Of a stretch of 7,387 bases of DNA, positions 1 through 6,924 are shown in pieces. A program made the position numbers and the translations under genes. Where the stretch lies: positions 1-7,387 of the forward strand of contig CAJFPI010000076.1 of NCBI GenBank assembly GCA_904398675.1. Direction: 5' to 3'. Every line of letters starts with the position of its first letter. The first letter of the stretch is position 1. Under the pieces are notes generated by a model. That model had not been told where the DNA came from and did no database searches. It saw only the letters and a program-made list of their open reading frames with translations. The DNA comes from an uncultured Oscillospiraceae bacterium. GTDB lineage: Bacteria > Bacillota > Clostridia > Oscillospirales > Oscillospiraceae.

Positions 1-41
1 AGAGCCAGGACCAGGGCGAGAATCTTTTTGAGATTTCGCAT
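1..41 (-). CDS. Partial CDS: N-terminus of a secreted protein or lipoprotein
   Basis: Only 13 complete codons are in the window, reading MRNLKKILALVLA from an ATG at 39-41 on the minus strand. The pattern of Lys residues followed by an Ile/Leu/Val/Ala run is the start of a Sec signal peptide. In Firmicutes, starts of this shape are very common on lipoproteins such as ABC transporter solute-binding proteins, but the lipobox and mature protein lie beyond the left edge, so the function cannot be assigned. The start is well supported: a strong ribosome binding site (complement of 51-60) lies 9 nt upstream of the ATG. The gene is divergent from the C-S lyase gene at 512 and is separated from it by about 470 bp of non-coding DNA. 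Confidence 0.8.
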   Translation of the reverse strand, partial: MRNLKKILALVLA

Positions 42-50
42 GGTGGATTT

Positions 51-60
51 TCCTCCTTCT
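51..60 (-). promoter_or_regulatory. Ribosome binding site of the left-edge gene
   Basis: The minus strand reads AGAAGGAGGA, a near-perfect Shine-Dalgarno sequence, 9 nt before the ATG at 41. It fixes the start of the partial signal-peptide gene. I found no convincing sigma-A promoter immediately upstream of it on the minus strand. Confidence 0.85.
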
Positions 61-226
61 TAAAATTTCGACAAAGTTCGGTAATTCAGCAAAAAGAGCT
101 GGTTTTCGCAGAAAATATCTACCAAAAAGTTCGCTCTAAGAGCCGTATTATCGCCCCTTAGATTTGGGAGATGAGATAACCGAACAGACTGCGGTGCAGT
201 ACTTAAAAAGGGAGAAAAATCGCGCT

Positions 227-247
227 GGGTAGACATTCGGGTAGACG
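227..247. repeat. GGGTAGAC tandem pair, copy 1
   Basis: Two GGGTAGAC octamers start at 227 and 239, so they are 12 bp apart. The whole unit is repeated at 308-327 with a one-base indel in the spacer. Direct repeats about one helical turn apart can be the binding site of a dimeric regulator, as in PhoB/OmpR-type sites, but no protein is identified here. Copy 1 lies between the terminator hairpin and the left-edge gene. Confidence 0.75.
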
Positions 248-266
248 AAAGGGAGATTTCGGGGGG

Positions 267-307
267 CAAAAAAAGGCTGGAGGCCCTGCGCCGCAGGGCC
301 TCCAGCC
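267..307 (-). terminator. Strong intrinsic terminator on the minus strand, possibly an attenuator
   Basis: Bases 275-290 and 292-307 form a 16-bp perfect inverted repeat of mostly G/C pairs. In practice the loop is a few bases around 291. On the minus strand the stem is followed directly by seven T residues (complement of 268-274), the classic Rho-independent layout. On the plus strand there is no T tract, so it acts on minus-strand transcripts only. No gene is seen upstream of it on the minus strand within 200 bp. It may therefore be a leader attenuator of the left-edge gene, or a block against antisense transcription. Which of these is inference. Confidence 0.85.
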
Positions 308-327
308 GGGTAGACATTGGGTAGACG
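308..327. repeat. GGGTAGAC tandem pair, copy 2
   Basis: GGGTAGAC octamers start at 308 and 319 (11 bp apart), followed by G as in copy 1. The unit abuts the terminator stem directly, beginning at the base after position 307. The two copies are 81 bp apart, in the same orientation, with the terminator hairpin between them. Confidence 0.75.
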
Positions 328-449
328 GGAATGATTTGAGGAAATACCCCAATAGATCCAAAAGCATTTGCAGGCACTGGAAAACGGAGACTCAAACAAG
401 CAGTCCTCCTGTCATGTTTCTTTTCCAAGGAATGTTTTACAAATTAGAC

Positions 450-478
450 TTGCGATCGCCCTTAAGATCCCCTATGAT
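450..478 (+). promoter_or_regulatory. Sigma-A promoter of the C-S lyase gene
   Basis: The -35 element is TTGCGA at 450-455 and the -10 element is TATGAT at 473-478, separated by exactly 17 bp. The expected transcription start is near 485. This gives a short leader of about 27 nt that carries the ribosome binding site at 494-501. It is the only good promoter seen upstream of the gene, and it rules out the upstream in-frame ATG at 368 as the true start. Confidence 0.75.
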
Positions 479-493
479 AAGAGAGAGCTTTTC

Positions 494-501
494 AGAAGGA
501 G
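494..501 (+). promoter_or_regulatory. Ribosome binding site deciding the start at 512
   Basis: AGAAGGAG lies 10 nt before the ATG at 512. The frame is open further upstream to an ATG at 368, but that codon has no ribosome binding site and lies upstream of the promoter. The family's normal N-terminus also begins at the 512 ATG. Confidence 0.8.
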
Positions 502-511
502 TGTTCAAAAG

Positions 512-1696
512 ATGCGATATGACTTTACTACCGCCCCGTCCAGAAAAAACAAAGGGTCGATCAAATGGGATGCCATGTATCAACAGCAGCCCAGCGTGCC
601 GGAAGGGATCCTCCCCCTGTCTGTGGCGGATATGGAACTGAAAAATCCGCCCCAAATCGCAGACGGTGTGGGCGCCTATCTCAAGGAGTCTGTCCTGGGC
701 TACACCCGCCCCACAGAATCGTTTTATGACGCAGTGGTCCGCTGGCAGAAACGGCGCAACGGCTGGGAGATCCAGCCGGACTGGATTGTGGATTACCCCG
801 GCGTGGCACAGGCCTTTTTCCATCTTGTCAAATTCCTTGCGCAGCCGGGTGAGGGCGTTATCCTGCTGACACCTGTTTACTACCCCTTTTACGATGCGGT
901 CCGCAGCAGCGGCAGGCAGCTTGTGACCAGCGAGCTGCTTTACCGGGAGGGGGCCTATACCATTGATTTTGCGGATTTGGAGGCAAAGGCCAGGGATCCT
1001 AAAAATACTGTCCTGATGTTCTGCAGCCCCCACAATCCCGTGGGCAGGCTGTGGAACCGGGAGGAGCTGCTGCGCGTAGGAGAGATCTGCCTGGAAAACG
1101 GCGTCCGCATCATCTCCGATGAAATCCACTCTGATCTGATCCTGACGGACCGTCCCCACATTCCATTGGCATCGCTGTCAGAGGCGCTGGCCCAGAATAC
1201 CGTAACATGCGGCGCACCCAGCAAGACCTTTAATCTGGCTGGAATGGTCACCTCCTTTTTGATCATCCCCAACCCGGAGCTGCGGGCGCTGATCGTGGAG
1301 CGGCGCGGCCAGGAGGGGATCAGTTTCTGCAATATGGCAGGCTATCGTGCGCTGGAGATCGCCTACAACGAGTGCGAGGACTGGCTGGAGGAGCTGCTGG
1401 CGCTGCTGTGGGGCAACCGGCAGCTGGTGGTGGATTTCCTGGAGGCGAAGATCCCGCAGATCCGGCCTGTCCCGCTGGAGGCAACCTATCTGCAGTGGCT
1501 GGACTGCAGCGGGCTGGGGCTCTCCCAGGACGAGCTGGAGCAGCTGATGCAGGCGGCATACTGGTTCACGGACCCGGGGGCCAAATTCGGCTCGGGCGGA
1601 CGGATGTTCCAGCGGTTGAATATCGCCTGTCCCGCCAGCGCGCTGCAGGACGCGCTGGACCGCCTCTGCAGCGCTGTTCAGCGCATGGGCAGATAA
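512..1696 (+). CDS. MalY/PatB-family PLP-dependent C-S lyase (cystathionine beta-lyase type aminotransferase)
   Basis: The 394-residue product is a fold-type I PLP enzyme of the MalY/PatB branch of class I/II aminotransferases. These cytoplasmic enzymes cleave the C-S bond of cystathionine or cysteine S-conjugates, giving a thiol or sulfide, pyruvate and ammonia. Visible motifs include the N-terminal substrate-loop region (KWD near 18-20, LPLSVADME near 34-42) and the tyrosines near 123-124. Also present are SPHNPVGRLW with Asn175, SDEIHSDL with Asp203 for the pyridine nitrogen, GAPSKTFNLAG with Lys238 as the Schiff-base lysine, and Arg368 (QRLN) for the substrate carboxylate. Length is normal for the family (about 390). 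All key residues are intact. It is monocistronic: it has its own promoter and is followed 22 nt after the stop by a strong terminator. Exact substrate (cystathionine, cysteine or another aminotransferase activity) cannot be told from sequence, so I give no gene symbol. Confidence 0.93.
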   Translation: MRYDFTTAPSRKNKGSIKWDAMYQQQPSVPEGILPLSVADMELKNPPQIADGVGAYLKESVLGYTRPTESFYDAVVRWQKRRNGWEIQPDWIVDYPGVAQAFFHLVKFLAQPGEGVILLTPVYYPFYDAVRSSGRQLVTSELLYREGAYTIDFADLEAKARDPKNTVLMFCSPHNPVGRLWNREELLRVGEICLENGVRIISDEIHSDLILTDRPHIPLASLSEALAQNTVTCGAPSKTFNLAGMVTSFLIIPNPELRALIVERRGQEGISFCNMAGYRALEIAYNECEDWLEELLALLWGNRQLVVDFLEAKIPQIRPVPLEATYLQWLDCSGLGLSQDELEQLMQAAYWFTDPGAKFGSGGRMFQRLNIACPASALQDALDRLCSAVQRMGR

Positions 1697-1718
1697 CGGC
1701 CCGCGCCAATTGCCCATA

Positions 1719-1763
1719 AAAGGGGGGACGCCCGGATCCAATCCGGGCGTCCCCCCTTTGTTT
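1719..1763. terminator. Bidirectional intrinsic terminator between convergent genes
   Basis: Bases 1719-1737 and 1741-1759 form a 19-bp perfect stem with a 3-nt loop. The stem carries AAA on the left and TTT on the right, with further T residues after it on the plus strand and a TTTT run after it on the minus strand (complement of 1718-1721). It ends the C-S lyase transcript and can also end the three-gene operon arriving from the right. Confidence 0.9.
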
Positions 1764-1848
1764 GCTGTGTACAGAAACGGAACAAAAAGGTCCATGTGCC
1801 GATCTCACGGGCATCTAAAACGCATGCGGCTTTTCGTTCCGGATTTCC

Positions 1849-1900
1849 CACGGCATCTGCCGTGTGCCGCCTGTCGGCATGCTTTTACTGGGCCGACAGG
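1849..1900. other. Two hairpins at the 3' end of the MoxR gene
   Basis: Bases 1870-1878 pair with 1892-1900 (9 bp, loop 1879-1891), and 1849-1855 pair with 1858-1864. The first hairpin straddles the end of the ATPase gene, so its stop codon (1885-1887) lies in the loop. Neither has a T tract on the minus strand, so they are not typical terminators. They may stabilise the 3' end of the operon mRNA; this is inference. Confidence 0.45.
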
Positions 1901-3399
1901 GCGGAAATCTCATCCAGCAGTTCCCTTTTGCGCTCGTAGAACAGCAGGTCCTGATTATGCTGGAAGTATGCCGCACAGCCAAATTTTGCGATAAATTTGG
2001 CGCAGTAATACCGGACGGTCAGCTCTGTCACCAAAATCAGCATCTCCTGATCGTTTCCAAAGACCTCTTCCACAAAGGCAAAGAGATGCTCCAGCTCATC
2101 CTTGATGGCAGCGGTCCTCTCTTTATGGGCTGCTACGGCGGCATCATAGGCGGCCTTGATGCGCTGGAAGGCCTCCCCGTTGGAAAGGGCGCCCTCCCGG
2201 CCCAGCGTCTCCAGCATTTCCTCCAGGAATCGGAGGGCGTACTGATAGGCGTACCGCGTCTCATAGTCGATGGCATTGGCCCGCTCGCCTGTCTGCAGGG
2301 CCTGCCGCTCCTGGTCGGCGTACCGATGGAGGAGCGCGACATAGTTGCTGGCGTTGTCCGACAGGTCCTGCTTTACCAGTTTCAGGATGCGGAGATTCTC
2401 CAAGATCGCCTGATCGGTCTCCACCGCCTGGCGCATCTCCGCGTTGACCGCGTCAATGAGCAGCCCCAAAAGGGACAGCCGCTCATCGAACCGGGCGTTT
2501 TTGGCCCGGTCCCGGATCGCATCCGTGGCCTGCCCGCTGAGGATGTCGGCAATCTGATAGTCGGATTTGTACTTGTTGTAGAGATCGTAGTAGACCGCAA
2601 ATTCCTTGGCCACCAGCTCATGCTGCAGATACTGCTCCACCAGATTGCGGTCCACCTTGATGCCGTGCTGCTCGTAGAGGCGGATCATCTCGGACAGGTC
2701 CTCCCAGCCCCGGGCCGTGACAAAGCTCTTCCTGTCCACAGAGGTCTCCACCACATAGAAGTAGTTCTTTTTGATCTCCAAGAAGGTGAGAATGGCCCCG
2801 TGGATCCCCCGCCGGTAGGCATACTCCTTCCAGACCTCATAATCCGGCTCCACATCGATCCGCTTGAGCCGGTCCCAGGTGACAATGTCATACTCCCGGA
2901 CAGACTTGTTGTACTCCGGAGGGTTGCCTGCCGTGACCACGATCCACCCGTCGGGCAGGCGGTGGGTGCCGAAAATCTTATACTGCAGGAACTGCAGCAT
3001 GGCCGGGGACAGCGTCTCGGAGACGCAGTTGATCTCATCCAGGAAGAGGATCCCCTCCCGGCGGCCGGTCTCCTCCCGCAGCTTGTAGACCGAGGCGATG
3101 ATCTCGCTCATGGTATATTCCGACACCTGATAGCTTACGCCGTCAAAGGTCTCCTCCCGAATAAAGGGGAGGCCCAGGGCGCTCTGGCGGGTGTGGTGGG
3201 TCATGGAGTAGGAAACCAGGCCCACATTCAGCTCCTGGGCGATCTGCTCCATGATGGCCGTTTTTCCGATGCCAGGCGCACCGATCATAAAGATGGGCCG
3301 CTGGCGCTGGATGGGGATGACATAGCGGCCGAACGCATCCTTGGTCAGATATGCCTTGACGGCATTTTCAATCTGTGCTTTTGCTTCCTTGATATTCAT
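1885..3399 (-). CDS. MoxR-type AAA+ ATPase with long helical C-terminal extension
   Basis: The 504-residue product has a MoxR/AAA_5-type ATPase core in about residues 1-290. Walker A is GAPGIGKT (40-47, Lys46). Walker B is GILFLDE (116-122, Asp121 and Glu122). The sensor-1 Asn159 lies in TAGNP, the DRLKR segment near 176-180 fits the arginine-finger position, and Arg230 (TARGWEDLS) fits sensor 2. All ATPase motifs are intact. Residues from about 290 to 504 form an Ala/Glu/Arg-rich, helix- or coiled-coil-like extension with no motif I recognise; typical MoxR proteins are nearer 300-350 residues. No signal peptide or membrane segment is seen, so it should be cytosolic. MoxR ATPases form hexameric rings and usually work with a VWA partner to remodel target complexes; the VWA gene lies just upstream. 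The ATG at 3397-3399 has a GGGGGA-type ribosome binding site overlapping the region just after the upstream stop codon, 12 nt away. It is the last gene of the operon. The client is unknown. Confidence 0.9.
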   Translation of the reverse strand: MNIKEAKAQIENAVKAYLTKDAFGRYVIPIQRQRPIFMIGAPGIGKTAIMEQIAQELNVGLVSYSMTHHTRQSALGLPFIREETFDGVSYQVSEYTMSEIIASVYKLREETGRREGILFLDEINCVSETLSPAMLQFLQYKIFGTHRLPDGWIVVTAGNPPEYNKSVREYDIVTWDRLKRIDVEPDYEVWKEYAYRRGIHGAILTFLEIKKNYFYVVETSVDRKSFVTARGWEDLSEMIRLYEQHGIKVDRNLVEQYLQHELVAKEFAVYYDLYNKYKSDYQIADILSGQATDAIRDRAKNARFDERLSLLGLLIDAVNAEMRQAVETDQAILENLRILKLVKQDLSDNASNYVALLHRYADQERQALQTGERANAIDYETRYAYQYALRFLEEMLETLGREGALSNGEAFQRIKAAYDAAVAAHKERTAAIKDELEHLFAFVEEVFGNDQEMLILVTELTVRYYCAKFIAKFGCAAYFQHNQDLLFYERKRELLDEISALSAQ

Positions 3400-3411
3400 G
3401 TCTCTTCCCCC

Positions 3412-4791
3412 TTAGATCGCATCCGGCGACAGCACCAGCTTGATGGCCCACACCGGAATCTGCGGCTGGATGTACTCATCGTTCACAAAGACAAAGGCGG
3501 CGTCATAGGGAGGCTTTTTCTCCGGGAAGACGCCCTGTCCGTCAGTAAAGTAGATAAGGCCCTTGAGATTTGTCAGCTCACCCTGCTGCCGCAGCGCGTC
3601 CACATACTGGAAGACAGGGCGGAAGTCCGTGCCCCCGAAACCCCTGAGCTGAAAGTTCTGAATCCGCTCTTTAAATTCCTCCCGGGAGGTGATCTTCAGG
3701 TCCTCCTGGACTTCCGCATCGCACTGGATGATGTGGACGTTGATTTTGGTGAAGAAACTCTCCTGCTGGGCAAGGATGTTGTAGGTCTTGGTCATAAAAC
3801 GCTCTACCAGGTCCCCCTTGACGGAGCCGGAGGTATCAATGGCGATCACAAACTCCCGTACGCGCTTGACCTCCCTATATTCCAGCGGCTCAATGAGGGG
3901 CAGGTTTTGGTAAAGTTTCAGTCCGTAGGTGTAGAAAATATAATCGAACTCGTCGTCGTTCACCTGGATCTCCTCGCCCATGACGGCGAATTTCCGAAGA
4001 AAATCGGCGTAGTCGTAGGCATCCCGGTTCACCTCCCGCAGGTTCAGCATCAGCTTGGCCGCCCGGTCTCCCCAGGATTTGGAGGATGTCTCCAGATCCA
4101 CCTTTATCCGCTCGCTGATCTCCTGCCATGCGGCCCGGGCCGAGCTGTCGCCCTGCGTGTCATCCGCCCCGTCGCCGGAGCTGGAGGAGGTGTTTCTCGA
4201 TTTGGGCGGCGCGTCCCCTGTCTGGTCAGAGGCGTCGCCCCCCTCTTCGTCGCCGGGGGTGTTCCTCTGCGCATACCAGATCTCGTGATCATCCCGGACA
4301 AAGAGCCGTTTCAGGCGGGCGCGCTCCGTTTCCGGCAGCGGCTCCAGCGCTTTATACAGCCGCTCCGCCGTCAGCTTTCCGTATTTTTCCCCCAGCACCT
4401 GCAGCTCATGGGCAATCGCCGCCGCGTCCTCCGTTTCCAACTGCTGGACCCCCAGCTCCTGAATGACCCCCTCCACAGCGATGTCACAGGACAGGTCCCA
4501 CAGGTCCCGGTCCAGCGAGGCGTCTGCAAAGGGGTGATAAAAAATGCAGTGCAAAACGGCGTGGAGATAGGCGCGGGTCAGCACGGCGTCCCCCTCCTCG
4601 TAGACGTGAAACACATACCGGGGGTTAAAATAGTAGGTCTCCCCGTCTGTAGCGGTTGTGCCTGTCTGCGACGGCTGGAATTTGAGCCGGCACAGGGCGA
4701 GATCCATAAAGCGGAGAGAGACCAGCAGCTCATTTCTGGCATACTGCAGGATCTGGGCGCCGATTTCCCCCGCCCGTCTTTTCTGGTCCAT
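3412..4791 (-). CDS. DUF2201-like metallopeptidase-fold / VWA domain protein, partner of the MoxR ATPase
   Basis: The 459-residue product has two domains. The N-terminal half (about 1-170) resembles the putative metallopeptidase domain paired with VWA in DUF2201-type proteins. It contains LHAVLHCIFYH (His77, His81 and His86) followed by a helix DLWDLSCDIAVEGVIQEL with Asp103. A low-complexity acidic/Ser/Gly linker follows (about 175-220). The C-terminal half (about 310-450) is VWA-like with a complete metal-ion adhesion site: DTSGS (Asp319, Ser321, Ser323), Thr388 in GFGGTD, and Asp417 in YFTDG. The protease-like motif reads HAVLH, so the Glu of HExxH is absent and peptidase activity is doubtful. 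No signal peptide is seen. The gene sits 33 nt after the LRR gene and 12 nt before the MoxR ATPase gene, the expected neighbour for a VWA co-factor. The start ATG is preceded by a perfect AAGGAGGT. Domain naming is from memory of the family; function is not established. Confidence 0.85.
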   Translation of the reverse strand: MDQKRRAGEIGAQILQYARNELLVSLRFMDLALCRLKFQPSQTGTTATDGETYYFNPRYVFHVYEEGDAVLTRAYLHAVLHCIFYHPFADASLDRDLWDLSCDIAVEGVIQELGVQQLETEDAAAIAHELQVLGEKYGKLTAERLYKALEPLPETERARLKRLFVRDDHEIWYAQRNTPGDEEGGDASDQTGDAPPKSRNTSSSSGDGADDTQGDSSARAAWQEISERIKVDLETSSKSWGDRAAKLMLNLREVNRDAYDYADFLRKFAVMGEEIQVNDDEFDYIFYTYGLKLYQNLPLIEPLEYREVKRVREFVIAIDTSGSVKGDLVERFMTKTYNILAQQESFFTKINVHIIQCDAEVQEDLKITSREEFKERIQNFQLRGFGGTDFRPVFQYVDALRQQGELTNLKGLIYFTDGQGVFPEKKPPYDAAFVFVNDEYIQPQIPVWAIKLVLSPDAI

Positions 4792-4801
4792 CGTCCCACA
4801 T

Positions 4802-4809
4802 ACCTCCTT
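4802..4809 (-). promoter_or_regulatory. Ribosome binding site of the VWA gene
   Basis: The minus strand reads AAGGAGGT, a full anti-16S match, 10 nt before the ATG at 4791. Just upstream, CCCC and GGGG runs in the 33-nt gap after the LRR stop could form a small hairpin. This strong site contrasts with the weaker site and TTG start of the first gene of the operon. Confidence 0.85.
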
Positions 4810-4824
4810 CCCCCACAGCGGGGC

Positions 4825-6924
4825 TCACAGCTCATAGTCGGCCTCGGTGATGCCGATGCTGGCGTTTTTATAGTTCAAGAGAAAGCTGAGCACCTCCGGC
4901 TTTCGGGCGGTGTTGGCCAGCTCAATGCATGCGTCAATATTTTCCCCGGTAAAGATCTTCAGCTCCGCCAGCGTATTCAGCCCTGCCAGGTCGTCATTAG
5001 CGATGACCGCCTCCACCGCCTTGCGGGCGGTGCGCCTCAGGTAGCTGAGATACTGCTCCCGGTATTCTGGCAGAAGATGGATGGCGGACTTCAGCCGGTC
5101 GATTGCCACCAGCACCTTGTCGCTGGAAACGGCGATGGTGGGAAAGAGGCTGTCATATTTCTCAAAGTCAAAGATAGGGCCGCTGCCGTCTCCCCGGATG
5201 CAGTCCATATACTGGGCGCGGACGGAAGCAGCGTCGGCTCCCTCCCCCTCAGGCGCGGGAAAGTAGATCACAGCGCTGCGGCATCCCTGCCCCCCCTGGG
5301 GCAATTCCAGCCGCAGCCGCTGGAGCCTCTCACAGCCCTCAAAGGCGCTTTCCCCAACCACGGTGACAGATGGGGGCAGCTGCACCTCCCGCATCCCGTT
5401 CCGGAAAAACGCCTTGCTGCAGATCTCGGAGACGTCCTCCGGCAGGACAACGGTCTCCTCTCTGCCGAAATGGGAGAGCACCGCGCTGGTGCCGTCCGCC
5501 TTCCGGCGCAGGAGACAGTGCTTGGCACGATGAAAAACCGGGTTATCCTCCGCCACCTTGATCGAGCGCAGGGCCGGCTGTCTGCTGTTCCAGCGCCGGC
5601 CGGTGGCAAAGGCCCCCGAGCCGATCTCCACCAGGGCAGCAGGGAGGGAAAAGGCAGTGATCTGGGTCCATTGGAATGCCTGGGCCCCGATCTCCCGCAG
5701 GCTTTCGGGGAACGCGACGTGCAGCAGCCCGTCGCAGCCCTGAAAGGCCCGCTCGCCGATGCTGCGCAGCCCAGGCGGCAGGATGATGGTGAACAGATCG
5801 TTTCCCCCGCCGCAGGCGTCCGGCGCGATGGCGGTGGTCCCGGGCTTGACAGTATACAGCTTGACCGACCGCTTGTAGAGAAACAGCAGCGTGCGCTCCT
5901 GTCCGTCCACGTGGTAGAGGGCGGTGCCGTCAGCCTCCAGGCTGCCGCCCGGCATGATTTTCAGCTCCTGCCGCTGGGATCTGTCAAAATATGGATCGTT
6001 GAGGCAGTCAAAGCTGCTGCGCTGGAGGCTGCGGAGGGTGGAGGGCAGAACCACCGAGAAGATGGGGCTGGATGCGAAGGCATACGCCCCGATCTCCTCC
6101 AATCCCTCACTGAAAACGGCGCTGGTCAGTTTTTCGCAGAAGGAGAAGGCGCTGTCCCCAATGGTGCGGAGGTTCCCGCCAAAGGAGACAGAGCGCAGCC
6201 CTGTGGCGTAAAAGGCCTCCCGCCCGATATGGATCAGAGTGGAGGGAAACGTGACCTCCGTCAGGGCTTTCAGGCAGCGAAACGCCGCCTCTGCAATGGT
6301 TTCCACCCCTTCTGGGACGGTATACTGCCGCATCTCCCCCAGCGCGGCACAGAGGGTCTTTCCGTCAGCGGAAAGCACACAGCAGCCGTCCGCCCGGAGG
6401 CAGGGATTCTCCGGATCGACCGTAACGCGGCAAATGCTCCGGGCCTTGAGCTGCTCCCAGCTCTGCCGTTCATACGGCGCCCTTGCAAAGGCGCCGGCAT
6501 GTATGGTCCGCAAGCCCTTGCCAATATGAAGGGAGGTAAGGGGACAGTCCTCAAAGGTCCCATTTTTCAGATCCGCCGTCTGATCGGGGATATTGACCTC
6601 CTTCAGGCCGGCGCACCCGGCAAAGGCGGATACAGGGATCCGCCTAAGGCTGTTGGAGAGATGGATTTTTTTCATGCCGGCGCAGTCCCGAAAAGCGCCG
6701 CCCTGCATGACAGTGATGGTATCCGGCATAATAAGCTCCGTGATGGCCCGATTCCCCCGGAAAGCATCCTTGCCGATGGCTGTCACCACACGTTCCTGCA
6801 CCGTGGAGGGAATGGATATCACGCCGCCCTTTCCGGTAAAGCCGGTAATGACGGCAGTATGGCCCTCCCCAGGCTCCCAGGTGAAAAAGTCCGCGCCGTC
6901 AGCCGGCCGTGTGAAATCATTCAA
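4825..6924 (-). CDS. Cytoplasmic BspA-like leucine-rich-repeat (LRR_5) protein with helical C-terminal domain
   Basis: The 699-residue product is dominated by BspA/TpLRR-type repeats of about 23 residues with the pattern L..v.lP..l..IG..AF..c..L. Clear units occur in about 45-150, 200-305, 378-440 and 490-540. Between them are hairpin inserts of the type seen in such proteins, with DPENPCLRADG (170-180), EADGTALYHVDG (330-341) and AEDNPVFHRAKHC (458-470). From about 560 the repeats stop and a helical domain follows (about 590-690), ending in helix pairs such as ENIDACIELANTARKPEVLSFLL, which look ankyrin-like. There is no signal peptide, lipobox, sortase motif or membrane segment, so it should stay in the cytosol, unlike the best-known BspA proteins, which are surface-bound. 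LRR arrays bind proteins, so a recognition or scaffold role beside the MoxR-VWA pair is plausible but inferred. The start must be the TTG at 6922-6924: an in-frame TGA lies 6 nt upstream and the next Met is residue 66. Confidence 0.88.
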   Translation of the reverse strand: MNDFTRPADGADFFTWEPGEGHTAVITGFTGKGGVISIPSTVQERVVTAIGKDAFRGNRAITELIMPDTITVMQGGAFRDCAGMKKIHLSNSLRRIPVSAFAGCAGLKEVNIPDQTADLKNGTFEDCPLTSLHIGKGLRTIHAGAFARAPYERQSWEQLKARSICRVTVDPENPCLRADGCCVLSADGKTLCAALGEMRQYTVPEGVETIAEAAFRCLKALTEVTFPSTLIHIGREAFYATGLRSVSFGGNLRTIGDSAFSFCEKLTSAVFSEGLEEIGAYAFASSPIFSVVLPSTLRSLQRSSFDCLNDPYFDRSQRQELKIMPGGSLEADGTALYHVDGQERTLLFLYKRSVKLYTVKPGTTAIAPDACGGGNDLFTIILPPGLRSIGERAFQGCDGLLHVAFPESLREIGAQAFQWTQITAFSLPAALVEIGSGAFATGRRWNSRQPALRSIKVAEDNPVFHRAKHCLLRRKADGTSAVLSHFGREETVVLPEDVSEICSKAFFRNGMREVQLPPSVTVVGESAFEGCERLQRLRLELPQGGQGCRSAVIYFPAPEGEGADAASVRAQYMDCIRGDGSGPIFDFEKYDSLFPTIAVSSDKVLVAIDRLKSAIHLLPEYREQYLSYLRRTARKAVEAVIANDDLAGLNTLAELKIFTGENIDACIELANTARKPEVLSFLLNYKNASIGITEADYEL

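Larger units (their letters stand above)
61..449. other. Non-coding divergent spacer with regulatory structure
   Basis: This stretch lies between the left-edge minus-strand gene and the promoter of the C-S lyase gene. Open frames exist in it, but they have low-complexity, Pro/Ser/Arg-rich translations, lack usable ribosome binding sites and run across the terminator hairpin, so I do not call them genes. It contains a minus-strand terminator (267-307), two copies of a GGGTAGAC-pair repeat (227-247 and 308-327) and a small palindrome GCTCTAAGAGC (133-143). I see no match by eye to SAM, T-box, cobalamin or purine riboswitch cores. Confidence 0.6.

Noticed and set aside
60..428. Minus-strand frames of 122 and 83 codons in the left spacer
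   Set aside because: They read through the terminator stem and the GGGTAGAC repeats, have low-complexity translations and have no ribosome binding site.
368..511. Upstream in-frame extension of the C-S lyase gene to an ATG at 368
   Set aside because: The extension lies upstream of the promoter at 450-478, has no ribosome binding site and does not resemble the family N-terminus. The ATG at 512 has a good site.
437..1795. Minus-strand frames opposite the C-S lyase gene
   Set aside because: They are antisense shadows of a gene with intact PLP-enzyme motifs and have no domain features of their own.
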